Positions 42,755 through 52,204 of a stretch of 64,000 bases of DNA are shown here, piece by piece. Below the pieces are notes generated by a model. That model ran no database searches. It was given only the letters and a program-made list of their open reading frames with translations, and had not been told where the DNA came from. Numbering within the stretch: the stretch's first letter is position 1; each line of letters opens with the position of its first letter. The position numbers and the translations under genes are program-made. The DNA is from Pseudotabrizicola sp031991825 (lineage in GTDB: Bacteria > Pseudomonadota > Alphaproteobacteria > Rhodobacterales > Rhodobacteraceae), in the NCBI GenBank assembly GCA_031991825.1, contig DALYSR010000001.1, positions 62,001 to 126,000 on the forward strand. Direction: 5' to 3'.

Positions 42755-43912
42755 TTAATCTGACAGGTGGCGCAGGATCTGATTCAGGACGATGCGCCCC
42801 TGTTTTGTCGCGGTAAGTTGGTGATCAGCCAGCGTGACAAGACCCATATCTTGTAGATCTTTGATCTTTACTTGATCAACGACACTAAATCTTAGGTCGG
42901 CGACTTCGCGGATATCGACACCGAAATCGGTGCGCATCCCCATCAGCAGCAATTCATCCGCCTGTTCCGATCGGGTAATGCTATCCCTTTCGGTAATGCC
43001 GCTGCCTTTGGTGTTTACCGCCTCTAGCCACGCATTCGGCGCGGCCACGGAATAGGTCGCAAACCGGCGTCCACTTGCATCCGTCACCCTGCCATGCGCG
43101 CCCGGACCGATGCCGACATAGTCTCCACATTGCCAATAGATCATATTATGCCGCGAATAAGATCCGGGCAGGGCGTGGTTCGACACCTCATAAGCAGGCA
43201 TTCCGGCCGCATCGCACAGCTCTTGGGTCAGCTCATACATATCCGCGCCAAGGTCTTCGCTTGGCAGGCCTTTGAGTTTTCCAAGCTGCGCGCGGCTGCC
43301 GAACACGGTGCCGGGCTCGATGGTCAGCTGATACATCGACAGATGGTCGGCGGCCAAGCCAAGCGCTTTGGTCAGTTCCGCGCGCCAGTCCTCCAACGAT
43401 TGGTTCTGGCGCGCATAGATCAGATCGAAACTGCTGCGTTCAAAGGTCTTTTGCGCAACTCTAACCGCAGCGATTGCTTCTTCCGCCGAATGCATCCGGC
43501 CAAGCAAGCGCAGATCCTGATCGTTCAGGGCCTGCACCCCGATCGAGACACGGTTGACGCCAGCCGCTTTGAAGCCTGCGAATTTGCTGGCTTCGACCGA
43601 TGTCGGATTTGCCTCTAGCGTGATCTCGATGTCATTGGCCGGTATCCACAGGCTGACCGCTTTGTCGATGATGGCCGCCACAGTTGCCGGTGGCATCAGG
43701 GAAGGGGTGCCGCCCCCGAAGAAGATGCTCGATAACACGCGGCCTTTGGTTTGCGCGGCCGCGCGGTCAAGTTCGCGCAGATAGGCTTGCAGCCAGATCT
43801 CTTGATCGATTTGGCCGGCCACATGGCTGTTGAAGTCGCAATAAGGACATTTCGACTGGCAGAAGGGCCAATGCACATACAGTCCGAAACCGGCCGTCTG
43901 CCAGCGTTCCAT
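42755..43912 (-). CDS. hemW: Radical SAM protein HemW (heme chaperone)
   Basis: Radical-SAM, heme-binding protein related to HemN; members are thought to insert heme into targets and lack coproporphyrinogen dehydrogenase activity. The 385-residue protein has the cluster motif FCQSKCPYCDFNSH (Cys18, Cys22, Cys25), FFGGGTPSL, EANPTSV, GVNRVSIGVQAL, and ends with the HemN C-terminal domain. No fourth Cys directly follows CPYC as it does in HemN, which favours HemW. It lies between parB and rdgB on the minus strand. Confidence 0.93.
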   Translation of the reverse strand: MERWQTAGFGLYVHWPFCQSKCPYCDFNSHVAGQIDQEIWLQAYLRELDRAAAQTKGRVLSSIFFGGGTPSLMPPATVAAIIDKAVSLWIPANDIEITLEANPTSVEASKFAGFKAAGVNRVSIGVQALNDQDLRLLGRMHSAEEAIAAVRVAQKTFERSSFDLIYARQNQSLEDWRAELTKALGLAADHLSMYQLTIEPGTVFGSRAQLGKLKGLPSEDLGADMYELTQELCDAAGMPAYEVSNHALPGSYSRHNMIYWQCGDYVGIGPGAHGRVTDASGRRFATYSVAAPNAWLEAVNTKGSGITERDSITRSEQADELLLMGMRTDFGVDIREVADLRFSVVDQVKIKDLQDMGLVTLADHQLTATKQGRIVLNQILRHLSD

Positions 43913-43941
43913 GTTAAAATCTCACTCGTTGACGTTGCGAA

Positions 43942-43957
43942 AGTTTCACGTGAAACA
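43942..43957. other. parS: parS centromere site 3 (one mismatch)
   Basis: AGTTTCACGTGAAACA on the plus strand, 15 of 16 consensus positions. On the minus strand it reads TGT TTC ACG TGA and so encodes the last three residues (Cys-Phe-Thr) and the stop codon of rdgB. It lies 1.2 kb beyond parB. Confidence 0.85.
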
Positions 43958-44554
43958 TTCGGCGATGAATTTACGGAAAGCATCGGCGCGATGGCTGATG
44001 CGGTTTTTGGTGTCCAAAGGCATCTGCGCGAAGGTCACATCATAGCCATCCGGCTGGAACATCGGATCATAGCCATGACCCTGAGCGCCACGCATCGGCC
44101 AGACCAAACGGCCATGCACCACCCCTTCGAAAACCTTGTCGCTGCCATCAGGGAAGGCCAAAACCAAAGTCGAGCGGAACTGCGCCTGACGCGGCTCATC
44201 CGCCTCCATCTCTTCGCAAGCATCCCAAGTCTTCTGCATCGCCAGTTCGAAGTCGCGACCATTCGGCGTTTCAGCCCAATCGGCAGTATAAACCCCCGGC
44301 GCGCCGCCAAGCGCATCAACGCAAATGCCGGAATCATCGGCCAAAGCGGGCAGGCCGGTTTCCTTGGCCGCGTAATGGGCCTTGATGCGGGCATTGCCGA
44401 TGAAATTGTCTTCGGTCTCAACCGGCTCTTTCAGGCCGAAGGACGCAGCGGAAACCACTTCGACGCCATAAGGCGCGAGCAGCTTTTCCATTTCTTCCAG
44501 CTTGCCCTTGTTATGGGTTGCAATCAGCAGTTTGGTCCCGATCAGGTTTGCCAT
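43946..44554 (-). CDS. rdgB: XTP/dITP diphosphatase (RdgB/HAM1 family)
   Basis: House-cleaning pyrophosphatase that removes ITP, dITP and XTP. The 202-residue protein has the N-terminal KLLIATHNKGKLEEM, ETGLPALADDSGICVDALGGAPGVYTADWAE, and GAQGHGYDPMFQPDGY plus NRISHRADAF. The final codons and stop are supplied by parS site 3. It starts 4 bp after the rph stop; rph-rdgB-hemW form a minus-strand group. Confidence 0.96.
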   Translation of the reverse strand: MANLIGTKLLIATHNKGKLEEMEKLLAPYGVEVVSAASFGLKEPVETEDNFIGNARIKAHYAAKETGLPALADDSGICVDALGGAPGVYTADWAETPNGRDFELAMQKTWDACEEMEADEPRQAQFRSTLVLAFPDGSDKVFEGVVHGRLVWPMRGAQGHGYDPMFQPDGYDVTFAQMPLDTKNRISHRADAFRKFIAECFT

Positions 44555-44558
44555 TCTC

Positions 44559-45275
44559 TTACGCCTCCACAGCTGCTTTTTGCGCGGCGACCAGACCTGC
44601 GACGCCTTGTTCGGCCAGATCCAGCAGCTCGTTCATTTCGGTGCGGTTGAAGCTTGCGCCTTCCGCCGACATCTGGACTTCGATCAAACGGCCACGGCCG
44701 GTCATCACGAAATTGCCGTCGGTGCCTGCGGCGGAATCCTCGGGGTAGTCTAGATCGAGTAGGGACTGGCCCGCATAGATACCACAAGAGACTGCTGCGA
44801 TATGATCGATGATCGGATCGCTCTTGATGGTGCCCGCTTTCATCAGCTTGTTCACCGCAAGACGCAATGCCACCCAACCGCCGGTAATGGAAGCGCAACG
44901 AGTGCCGCCATCGGCCTGAATGACATCACAATCGATCACGATCTGGCGTTCGCCCAAGGCGCTGCGATCGACGCCCGCCCGCAAAGCGCGTCCGATCAGG
45001 CGTTGGATTTCTTGTGTGCGGCCAGCCTGTTTGCCCAAAGCGGCTTCGCGACGGGTGCGGCTGTTGGTGGCGCGGGGCAACATGCCATATTCTGCGGTCA
45101 CCCAGCCAAGGCCGGTATTGCGCAGGAAAGGCGGCGCCTTATCTTCGATGGTGGCCGAGCAGAGCACATGGGTATCACCGATCTTGATCAGGCAAGAACC
45201 TTCGGCGTGGCGCATCACATTGGTCTCGATGGTGATAGACCGCATCTCATCTAGTTTTCGGCCGGAGGGGCGCAT
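44559..45275 (-). CDS. rph: Ribonuclease PH
   Basis: Phosphorolytic 3'-5' exoribonuclease trimming tRNA 3' ends. The 238-residue protein begins MRPSGRKLDEMRSI and contains GDTHVLCSATIEDKAPPFLRNTGLGWVTAEY, RTRREAALGKQAGRTQEIQRLIGRALRA, IDCDVIQADGGTRCASITG and GTDGNFVMTGRGRLIEVQ. The ATG at 45275 has AAGGA 6 nt upstream; a much longer upstream frame overlaps the divergent hrcA gene and is not coding. The 117-bp rph-hrcA gap must hold both promoters. Confidence 0.97.
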   Translation of the reverse strand: MRPSGRKLDEMRSITIETNVMRHAEGSCLIKIGDTHVLCSATIEDKAPPFLRNTGLGWVTAEYGMLPRATNSRTRREAALGKQAGRTQEIQRLIGRALRAGVDRSALGERQIVIDCDVIQADGGTRCASITGGWVALRLAVNKLMKAGTIKSDPIIDHIAAVSCGIYAGQSLLDLDYPEDSAAGTDGNFVMTGRGRLIEVQMSAEGASFNRTEMNELLDLAEQGVAGLVAAQKAAVEA

Positions 45276-45392
45276 CGGTAATCCTTCCAAATTGGGTCGA
45301 GTCAGATATGCGCGCGCTCCCGCCCGATGCAAGCCCGATTGACGCCCGCGCCACAGCGAATAGTTTGGAGTGAGAGGTAAAGGACCACGACC

Positions 45393-46460
45393 ATGCCCGA
45401 AAATACCACGCTGTTGACCGATATGAACGCCCGTTCCCGCGAGGTGTTTCGCAGGGTGGTCGAAGGCTATCTGAATTCCGGCGATCCGGTCGGCTCGCGC
45501 AGCCTGACTCGGGCGATGTCGGAAAAGATTTCCGCAGCCACCATTCGCAATGTGATGAACGATCTGGAATATATGGGGCTGCTGGACAGCCCGCATGTTT
45601 CGGCGGGCAGGGTGCCCACACAGCTGGGGCTGCGGGTCTTTGTCGATAGCCTGCTGGAAGTCGGCACTGTCGCGACAGAAGATCGCGAACGCATCGATGC
45701 AACCATGGGTTCGAATGACCGTGACGTCTCCAGCCTGCTTGATCATGTGGGGGCGGCCTTGTCGGGGATCACGCGCGGTGCGAGTCTGGTCTTTGCGCCC
45801 AAGCATGAAGCGGCGATCCGGCATATCGAATTCGTCAGCCTTGCGCAGGACCGCGCTTTGGTGGTGCTGGTCTTTGCCGATGGCGAGGTTGAAAACCGCG
45901 TCTTCACCCCGCCGCCCGGCCAGACCCCGTCATCGATGCGAGAGGCCGCCAATTTCCTGAACGCCTTGGCCGAAGGAAAAACCCTGTCGGAACTTAGCCT
46001 GTCGATCCGGTCCGAAATCAACCGTCGCAGGCAAGAGATCGATTCCGCCGCGCGGGCCTTGGTCGAAAGCGGCTTGGCACTTTGGGAAGATCAGGGAGAA
46101 CGCAGCGAACGTCTGATCGTGCGGGGCCGGTCCAATCTGCTGGACGGTGCGACCGAATTGGAAATCGACCGTATCCGCGATCTGTTCGACGACCTTGAAC
46201 GCAAACGCGATATCGCCGAATTCCTTGACCTAACGGAAGAGGGCGAAGGTGTTCGCATTTTTATTGGCTCCGAGAACAAGCTTTTTTCACTTTCGGGTTC
46301 CTCTTTGGTCGTCTCTCCCTATATGAACGCTGATCGCAAGATCATCGGCGCGATAGGGGTGATTGGACCGACACGGTTGAATTACGGCCGCATCGTTCCC
46401 ATCGTCGATTATACCGCGCAGCTTGTCGGGCGGTTGGTCTCTGACCGTGGCAAGGGATGA
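45393..46460 (+). CDS. hrcA: Heat-inducible transcription repressor HrcA
   Basis: Repressor that binds CIRCE operators, with GroEL as co-effector. The 355-residue protein has the winged-helix N-terminus (DPVGSRSLTRAMSEKISAATIRNVMNDLEYMGLLDSPH pattern, residues about 31-68) and the C-terminal GSENKLFSLSGSSLVVSPYM and GAIGVIGPTRLNYGRIVPIVDYTA. I see no CIRCE inverted repeat (TTAGCACTC-N9-GAGTGCTAA) in its 5' region, so its targets, probably groESL, lie elsewhere. grpE follows after 30 bp. Confidence 0.95.
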   Translation: MPENTTLLTDMNARSREVFRRVVEGYLNSGDPVGSRSLTRAMSEKISAATIRNVMNDLEYMGLLDSPHVSAGRVPTQLGLRVFVDSLLEVGTVATEDRERIDATMGSNDRDVSSLLDHVGAALSGITRGASLVFAPKHEAAIRHIEFVSLAQDRALVVLVFADGEVENRVFTPPPGQTPSSMREAANFLNALAEGKTLSELSLSIRSEINRRRQEIDSAARALVESGLALWEDQGERSERLIVRGRSNLLDGATELEIDRIRDLFDDLERKRDIAEFLDLTEEGEGVRIFIGSENKLFSLSGSSLVVSPYMNADRKIIGAIGVIGPTRLNYGRIVPIVDYTAQLVGRLVSDRGKG

Positions 46461-46490
46461 TCGAGCAGAAAGAAGAGAGAAGGATTGAAT

Positions 46491-47042
46491 ATGGCGCAGG
46501 ATACCCAGGCCCCCGAGGGCATCGAGACCGAAGCGGCGATGGACGCCGCAGAACCGCAAGCCGATCTGTCGCTGCATGGCGAAATCGAAGCTCTGCGTGC
46601 CGAGCGTGACGAATTCCGTGACCGCTTCATGCGCGCTTTGGCCGATGCCGAAAATTCGCGCAAGCGCGCCGATCGTGACCGCCGCGAGGCCGAGCAATAT
46701 GGCTCGACCCGTCTGGCGCGCGATTTGCTGCCGGTGTTCGATAACCTCCAGCGCGCTTTGGAAGCGGCGAGCGAAGAGACCCGCGCTCAATCGCCCGCAT
46801 TGATCGAAGGCGTGGAATTGACGCTGCGCGAACTGACCAATGTGATGACCAAGCATGGCGTCACCCCGATCAGCCCCAAAGTCGGAGACCGCTTTGATGC
46901 TAAGGAGCATGAAGCGATGTTTGAAGCGCCTGTTCCGGGCACCAAAGCGGGCGACATCATCCAAGTGATGCAAGTCGGCTTCATGCTGCACGACCGTCTG
47001 CTGCGCGCGGCGCAGGTCGGCGTCTCGTCGATGCCCGCATAA
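46491..47042 (+). CDS. grpE: Nucleotide exchange factor GrpE
   Basis: Releases ADP from DnaK. The 183-residue protein has an acidic N-terminal tail, a long coiled coil (HGEIEALRAERDEFRDRFMRALADAENSRKR pattern over about 30-65), LLPVFDNLQRAL, and the beta-wing GDRFDAKEHEAMF...GDIIQVMQVGFMLHDRLLR. I chose the ATG at 46491 with AGAAGGA upstream; a TTG two codons earlier is in frame. hrcA-grpE without dnaKJ is usual in this group. A strong terminator follows. Confidence 0.96.
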   Translation: MAQDTQAPEGIETEAAMDAAEPQADLSLHGEIEALRAERDEFRDRFMRALADAENSRKRADRDRREAEQYGSTRLARDLLPVFDNLQRALEAASEETRAQSPALIEGVELTLRELTNVMTKHGVTPISPKVGDRFDAKEHEAMFEAPVPGTKAGDIIQVMQVGFMLHDRLLRAAQVGVSSMPA

Positions 47043-47080
47043 TTGATGCTGGCCTAATCGATCTTGGCATCAGCCAAAAG

Positions 47081-47110
47081 AAAAGCGGCGGGGATCACCC
47101 GCCGCTTTTT
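47081..47110. terminator. Terminator between grpE and mutS (bidirectional)
   Basis: Stem AAAAGCGGCGGG/CCCGCCGCTTTT with a GATCA-type loop and T5, between convergent grpE (stop 47042) and mutS (stop 47130). Confidence 0.88.
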
Positions 47111-47129
47111 GTGTTCAGGGCCGCTCCGA

Positions 47130-49769
47130 TCAAGGGCGGCTAAGTTTTTTCAGCTCATAAACCAGTTGCAGCGCCTGCATCGGCGTCAGCTCGTCCGGGC
47201 TGATATCGGCCAGACGGCTGTCCACCGCGCTTGCCTGCGGGGCGGGCGCAGGCGCGGGCGGGGCTTGGCGGAACAGCGGCAGATCGTCGATCATGGTGAC
47301 CGCTTTCTTGCCGCCTTGGTCGCCCTTTTCCAAAGTGTGCAGAACCGCCTTGGCACGATCCACCACCGATTGCGGCAGGCCTGCCAGCTTGGCCACCTGC
47401 ACGCCATAGCTGCGATCCGCGGCCCCCTTGCGCACTTCATGCAGGAAGATCACCTCGCCATTGTGTTCCTTCACGGCGACAGTGGCGTTTTCCACACCTT
47501 TCAACTTGGTCTCAAGCGCGGTCATCTCGTGGTAATGGGTCGCGAACAGGGCACGGCAGCGGTTGGTTTCGTGCAGATGTTCCAGCGTGGCCCAAGCGAT
47601 CGACAAGCCGTCATAGGTGGCGGTGCCGCGACCGATCTCATCCAGAATGACCAAAGCGCGATCATCGGCTTGGTTCAGGATGGCTGCGGTTTCCACCATC
47701 TCGACCATAAAGGTCGACCGGCCCCGCGCCAGATCATCCGCCGCACCGACGCGGCTGAACAGCTGGCTGACCAGACCGATATGGGCCGATGTCGCGGGCA
47801 CATAGCTGCCTGCCTGCGCGAGCAAAGCGATCAAGGCATTCTGTCGCAGATAGGTCGATTTACCCGCCATGTTCGGACCGGTTAGCAACCAGATCGCAGG
47901 CGTCGACGCCGCCGTCAGTTTGCAGTCATTGGCCACGAAAGGCGCGCCGTTCTGGCGCTTCAGCGCGCGCTCGACCACCGGATGGCGACCCGCTTCAATC
48001 ATGAAGGCATGGCTGTCATCGACCTGCGGGCGGCACCAATCTTCGGCCACGGCCAGATCGGCGAAAGCCGCGGTCAGGTCGAATTCGGCCAAGGACCGCG
48101 CGGTGGTGCCGATGGTCGCGGCTTTCGCCAGCACCGCTTGGCACAGGGCTTCGAAATGCCGCTTCTCGGTTTCCAAGGCACGGTTGCCCGCATTCAGGAT
48201 CCGGCTTTCCAATTCGTTCAGCGCGAGCGTCGTAAAGCGCACCTGTCCGGCAGTGGTCTGACGGTGGATGAACAGATCCGGCAAAGCGCGCATCTTGTCT
48301 GCGTGGGTGGTGGTCACCTCGATGAAATAGCCAAGCACGTTGTTATGCTTGATCTTGAGTGTGCTGACACCCGATACATCAATATATTCTGTCTGCATCC
48401 GTGCGATGACACCACGGCCTTCGTCCCGCAATGCGCGGGTTTCATCCAGTTCGGCGTCATAGCCGGAAGCGATGAACCCGCCATCGCGGGCCAGTAACGG
48501 CGGTTCCGCCACCAAGGCCTGATCCAGCAGATCAATCAGGTCGCCATGGCCACCCAGATCACGCGCGGCATCTTGCATCAAGGCGGGCAGGGCGTCGGGC
48601 AGGCCGGATTGGATGGCCTCGGCTTGGGTCAAAGCGGCGCGGATCGCGGCCAGATCGCGGGGGCCGCCACGGTCCAAAGCAAGCCGCGACAGCGCGCGGT
48701 CCATATCTGGGCTGCGACGCAAGCTATTGCGTAATTCGTCTCTGAGCAGACTGTCAGACACTAGATAAGACACTGCATCATGGCGCGCATGGATCAGGCC
48801 CAAGTCTCGCGACGGGGCAGAAATCCGGCGTTCCAGCAAACGCGCGCCCGCTGCCGTCACCGTGCGGTCGATGGCGGCGATCAGCGATCCCTCGCGCCCG
48901 CCCGACAGGCTTTGCGTCAGTTCCAGATTGCGGCGGGTGGAAAAGTCGATCTGCATCGCGCCGCCAGCGCTTTCACGCAGGGGCGGGCGCAGCAGCGGCA
49001 GCTTGCCGCGTTGGGTCAGATCCAGATAATCGACCAAAGCGCCCATGGCCGAAATTTCCGCCCGATCAAAGGTGCCGAAGGCATCCAACGAGCTGACGCC
49101 GAACAGATCGCACAACCGCTTTTCCGCCGAAATCGTGTCGAAGCTGCCGCGCGACAGCGGCGTCAGGGCGGCGCCCATATCTTCGGCAATCGGGGCGACA
49201 CTGCGGTCTTGGGTTTCCGATACCAGAATTTCGCGCGGGGCCAGCCGCGCCAGTTCAGGCGACAGCCGCGACAGCGGGCAGGGCATCACACGGAATTCGC
49301 CGGTCGAAATATCGGCCCAAGCCAAAGCCCCATCCTCGCGCAGATCGGCCCAAGCGCAGAGGAAGTTGTGGCGGCGTGCTTCCAGCAGCGCGTCTTCGGT
49401 CAGCGTGCCCGGTGTCACCAAGCGCACCACATCGCGTTTGACCACCGATTTGGAGCCCCGCTTTTTCGCCTCGGCCGGATCTTCCAGCTGTTCGGCAATC
49501 GCCACGCGGAATCCCTTGCGGATCAGCGTCAGCAGATAGCCTTCGGCCGCATGATAGGGCACGCCGCACATCGGGATCGGCTCGCCCAGATGGGTGCCGC
49601 GTTTGGTCAACGAGATATCCAATGCCTCAGAGGCGGCCAAGGCATCTTCGAAGAACATCTCGTAGAAATCGCCCATGCGATAGAACAGCAAAGCGCCCGG
49701 ATTGGCGGCTTTGACAGCTAGGAATTGCGCCATCATCGGCGTGACTGCGGTATTTTCGTCTTTTGACAC
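47130..49769 (-). CDS. mutS: DNA mismatch repair protein MutS
   Basis: Mismatch recognition ATPase. The 879-residue protein has the mismatch-binding Phe-x-Glu in LLFYRMGDFYEMFFEDA (near residue 36), the connector and lever domains, Walker A LTGPNMAGKSTYLRQNALIALLAQAGSYVPA, GRSTFMVEMVETAAIL, Walker B LVILDEIGRGTATYDGLSIAWA and the FATHYHEMTAL switch. The C-terminal tail after the Pro/Ala linker ends with a LTPMQALQLVYELKKL tetramerisation motif. Divergent from maeB across 172 bp. Confidence 0.97.
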   Translation of the reverse strand: MSKDENTAVTPMMAQFLAVKAANPGALLFYRMGDFYEMFFEDALAASEALDISLTKRGTHLGEPIPMCGVPYHAAEGYLLTLIRKGFRVAIAEQLEDPAEAKKRGSKSVVKRDVVRLVTPGTLTEDALLEARRHNFLCAWADLREDGALAWADISTGEFRVMPCPLSRLSPELARLAPREILVSETQDRSVAPIAEDMGAALTPLSRGSFDTISAEKRLCDLFGVSSLDAFGTFDRAEISAMGALVDYLDLTQRGKLPLLRPPLRESAGGAMQIDFSTRRNLELTQSLSGGREGSLIAAIDRTVTAAGARLLERRISAPSRDLGLIHARHDAVSYLVSDSLLRDELRNSLRRSPDMDRALSRLALDRGGPRDLAAIRAALTQAEAIQSGLPDALPALMQDAARDLGGHGDLIDLLDQALVAEPPLLARDGGFIASGYDAELDETRALRDEGRGVIARMQTEYIDVSGVSTLKIKHNNVLGYFIEVTTTHADKMRALPDLFIHRQTTAGQVRFTTLALNELESRILNAGNRALETEKRHFEALCQAVLAKAATIGTTARSLAEFDLTAAFADLAVAEDWCRPQVDDSHAFMIEAGRHPVVERALKRQNGAPFVANDCKLTAASTPAIWLLTGPNMAGKSTYLRQNALIALLAQAGSYVPATSAHIGLVSQLFSRVGAADDLARGRSTFMVEMVETAAILNQADDRALVILDEIGRGTATYDGLSIAWATLEHLHETNRCRALFATHYHEMTALETKLKGVENATVAVKEHNGEVIFLHEVRKGAADRSYGVQVAKLAGLPQSVVDRAKAVLHTLEKGDQGGKKAVTMIDDLPLFRQAPPAPAPAPQASAVDSRLADISPDELTPMQALQLVYELKKLSRP

Positions 49770-49941
49770 TCTGGACCCCCACGGCTTGGGTCAGACCCTA
49801 CAAAAGCGGGCCAAAAGGGGAAAGCCCTCGCGCATCGGCAGGTCACAAAGGTTTAATTCAATGCGCAGGGAAGTCGTCATTGTATCGAAAGTTTCACGCC
49901 GCTATGAAGTTTTTGAAATTTTAATAAGGAACATATGGCCC

Positions 49942-52200
49942 ATGTCCCTCAAGACCCGCGTGACGCCCGAAGAAGCGTTAGCCTATCACCTTGAGCCGCG
50001 CCCCGGTAAATACGATATCGTCGCTTCAACGCCCATGGCGACGCAGCGCGACCTTAGCCTTGCCTATAGTCCGGGTGTTGCCGTTCCGGTCGAAGCGATC
50101 GCCGCCAATCCGGCGCTGGCTTATGATTATACCGTCAAAGGCAATATGGTCGCGGTGATTTCCAACGGCACCGCGATTCTGGGCTTGGGCAATCTGGGCG
50201 CCTTGGCGTCCAAGCCGGTGATGGAAGGCAAGGCGGTGCTGTTCAAGCGCTTTGCCGATGTGAATGCCATCGATATCGAATTGGACACCGAAGATCCGGA
50301 AGAGATCATCAAGGCGGTCAGCCTGATGGGCCCGACCTTCGGCGGCATCAATCTTGAAGACATCAAGGCCCCCGAATGCTTCATCATCGAGCAGCGCTTG
50401 AAAGAGATGATGGATATTCCGGTCTTCCATGACGACCAGCACGGCACGGCGGTGATCTGTGCCGCAGGTCTGATCAATGCTTTGGAAATTTCCGGCAAAA
50501 AGATCGAAGACGTCAAGATCGTGCTGAATGGCGCGGGGGCTGCGGGCATCGCCTGCCTTGAGCTGCTGAAGTCGATGGGCGCGCAGCATGACAATTGCAT
50601 TATGTGCGACACCAAGGGCGTGATCTATCAAGGCCGCACCGAAGGCATGAACCAGTGGAAATCGGCCCATGCCGCGCGTACCGATGCGCGCAGCTTGGAA
50701 GAGGCGATGAAGGGCGCGGATGTGTTCTTGGGCGTGTCTGCCAAGGGGGCTGTCACGCAGGATATGGTCCTGTCGATGGCCGAAAATCCGGTGATCTTCG
50801 CCATGGCCAATCCCGATCCGGAAATCACGCCGGAAGAAGCCCATGCCGTGCGTCCCGATGCGATCGTGGCGACGGGGCGGTCGGATTACCCGAACCAAGT
50901 CAACAATGTGCTGGGCTTCCCCTATCTGTTCCGTGGCGCCTTGGATATCCATGCCCGCGCGATCAATGACGAAATGAAGATCGCCTGCGCGCAGGCTTTG
51001 GCGAAACTCGCCCGTGAAGACGTGCCTGATGAAGTTGCGATGGCTTACGGTCGCAAGCTGTCCTTCGGGCGTGATTACATCATTCCCACGCCCTTTGACC
51101 CGCGCCTGATCTATGTGATCCCGCCTGCGGTGGCCAAGGCCGGTATGGATACCGGTGTCGCGCGCCGTCCGATCATCGATATGGCAGGCTATGAGCACAG
51201 CCTGAAGTCGCGGATGGACCCGACCGCGTCGATCCTGCAGGGCGTTCATGCCCGTGCGCGTCAGGCGCAAGCGCGCATGATCTTTGCCGAAGGCGATGAC
51301 CCGCGCGTGCTGCGCGCGGCTGTCGCGTACCAACGTCAGGGCTTCGGCAAGGCCTTGGTCGTGGGCCGCGAGCCGGATGTGAAGGAAAAGCTGGAAGCCG
51401 CAGGTTTGGGCGATGCGATCCGCGAGTTGGAAATCGTCAATGCCGCGAATTCCCGCCACCTTGAACAATACAAGGACTTCCTGAGCCACCGCTTGCAGCG
51501 CAAGGGCTTTGACCGTCAGGACGTGCACCGTCTGGCCGCGCGGGATCGGCATGTGTTTTCGGCTTTGATGCTGGCGCATGGCCATGGCGACGGCCTTGTG
51601 ACCGGTGCGACCCGCAAATCGGCGCATATCCTGTCGCTGATCAACCATGTCTTCGATGCCCGCCCGCAGGATGGCGCGGTGGGTGTGACGGCGCTGTTGA
51701 ACAAGGGCAAGATCGTGCTGATCTCGGATACGCTGGTCCATGAATGGCCCGAACCCGAGGATCTGGCGACCATCGCAAGCCGTTCGGCCGCTGTGGCGCG
51801 TCATCTGGGGCTGGAGCCGCGTGTGGCTTTCGTCAGCTTCTCGAACTTCGGTTATCCGATTTCGGAGCGGGCGGAAAAGATGCGCTCGGCTGTCGATGTG
51901 CTGGACCGTCGCGGCGCGAATTTCGAATATGAAGGCGAGATGACCGTCGATGTCGCGCTGAACAACGACGTGCGCAAGCAATATCCGTTCAGCCGTCTGA
52001 CGGGGCCTGCGAATATTCTGGTGGTGCCCGCGCGCCATTCGGCGTCGATCTCGGTCAAGCTGATGCAGGAAATGGGCGGGGCCACCGTGATCGGCCCGAT
52101 CCTGACCGGCGTGAAGCATCCGATCCAGATCTGTTCGACCACTTCGACGGTGAACGACATCTTGAACATGGCGGTCATGGCCGCCTGCAAGTTCGAGTGA
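49942..52200 (+). CDS. maeB: NADP-dependent malic enzyme, MaeB type (malic + phosphotransacetylase-like domains)
   Basis: Oxidative decarboxylation of malate to pyruvate with NADPH formation. The 752-residue protein has the N-terminal malic domain (YSPGVAVPVEAIAANP, AVLFKRFADVNAIDIEL, FHDDQHGTAVICAAGLINAL), the NAD(P) loop LNGAGAAGIACLEL, and from about residue 430 a phosphate-acetyltransferase-like domain (MIFAEGDDPRVLRAAV, GLVTGATRKSAHIL, LVVPARHSASISVKLM) that is regulatory in this family. The ATG at 49942 gives MSLKTRVTPEEAL; AAGGA lies somewhat far upstream. The thioesterase gene follows after 4 bp. Confidence 0.95.
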   Translation: MSLKTRVTPEEALAYHLEPRPGKYDIVASTPMATQRDLSLAYSPGVAVPVEAIAANPALAYDYTVKGNMVAVISNGTAILGLGNLGALASKPVMEGKAVLFKRFADVNAIDIELDTEDPEEIIKAVSLMGPTFGGINLEDIKAPECFIIEQRLKEMMDIPVFHDDQHGTAVICAAGLINALEISGKKIEDVKIVLNGAGAAGIACLELLKSMGAQHDNCIMCDTKGVIYQGRTEGMNQWKSAHAARTDARSLEEAMKGADVFLGVSAKGAVTQDMVLSMAENPVIFAMANPDPEITPEEAHAVRPDAIVATGRSDYPNQVNNVLGFPYLFRGALDIHARAINDEMKIACAQALAKLAREDVPDEVAMAYGRKLSFGRDYIIPTPFDPRLIYVIPPAVAKAGMDTGVARRPIIDMAGYEHSLKSRMDPTASILQGVHARARQAQARMIFAEGDDPRVLRAAVAYQRQGFGKALVVGREPDVKEKLEAAGLGDAIRELEIVNAANSRHLEQYKDFLSHRLQRKGFDRQDVHRLAARDRHVFSALMLAHGHGDGLVTGATRKSAHILSLINHVFDARPQDGAVGVTALLNKGKIVLISDTLVHEWPEPEDLATIASRSAAVARHLGLEPRVAFVSFSNFGYPISERAEKMRSAVDVLDRRGANFEYEGEMTVDVALNNDVRKQYPFSRLTGPANILVVPARHSASISVKLMQEMGGATVIGPILTGVKHPIQICSTTSTVNDILNMAVMAACKFE

Positions 52201-52204
52201 TCCG

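Noticed and set aside
45276..45392. CIRCE operator in the rph-hrcA gap
   Set aside because: No TTAGCACTC-N9-GAGTGCTAA or close variant was found there.
49891..49898. Half parS-like sequence GTTTCACG upstream of maeB
   Set aside because: The second half of the palindrome (TGAAAC) is missing; it continues as CCGC.
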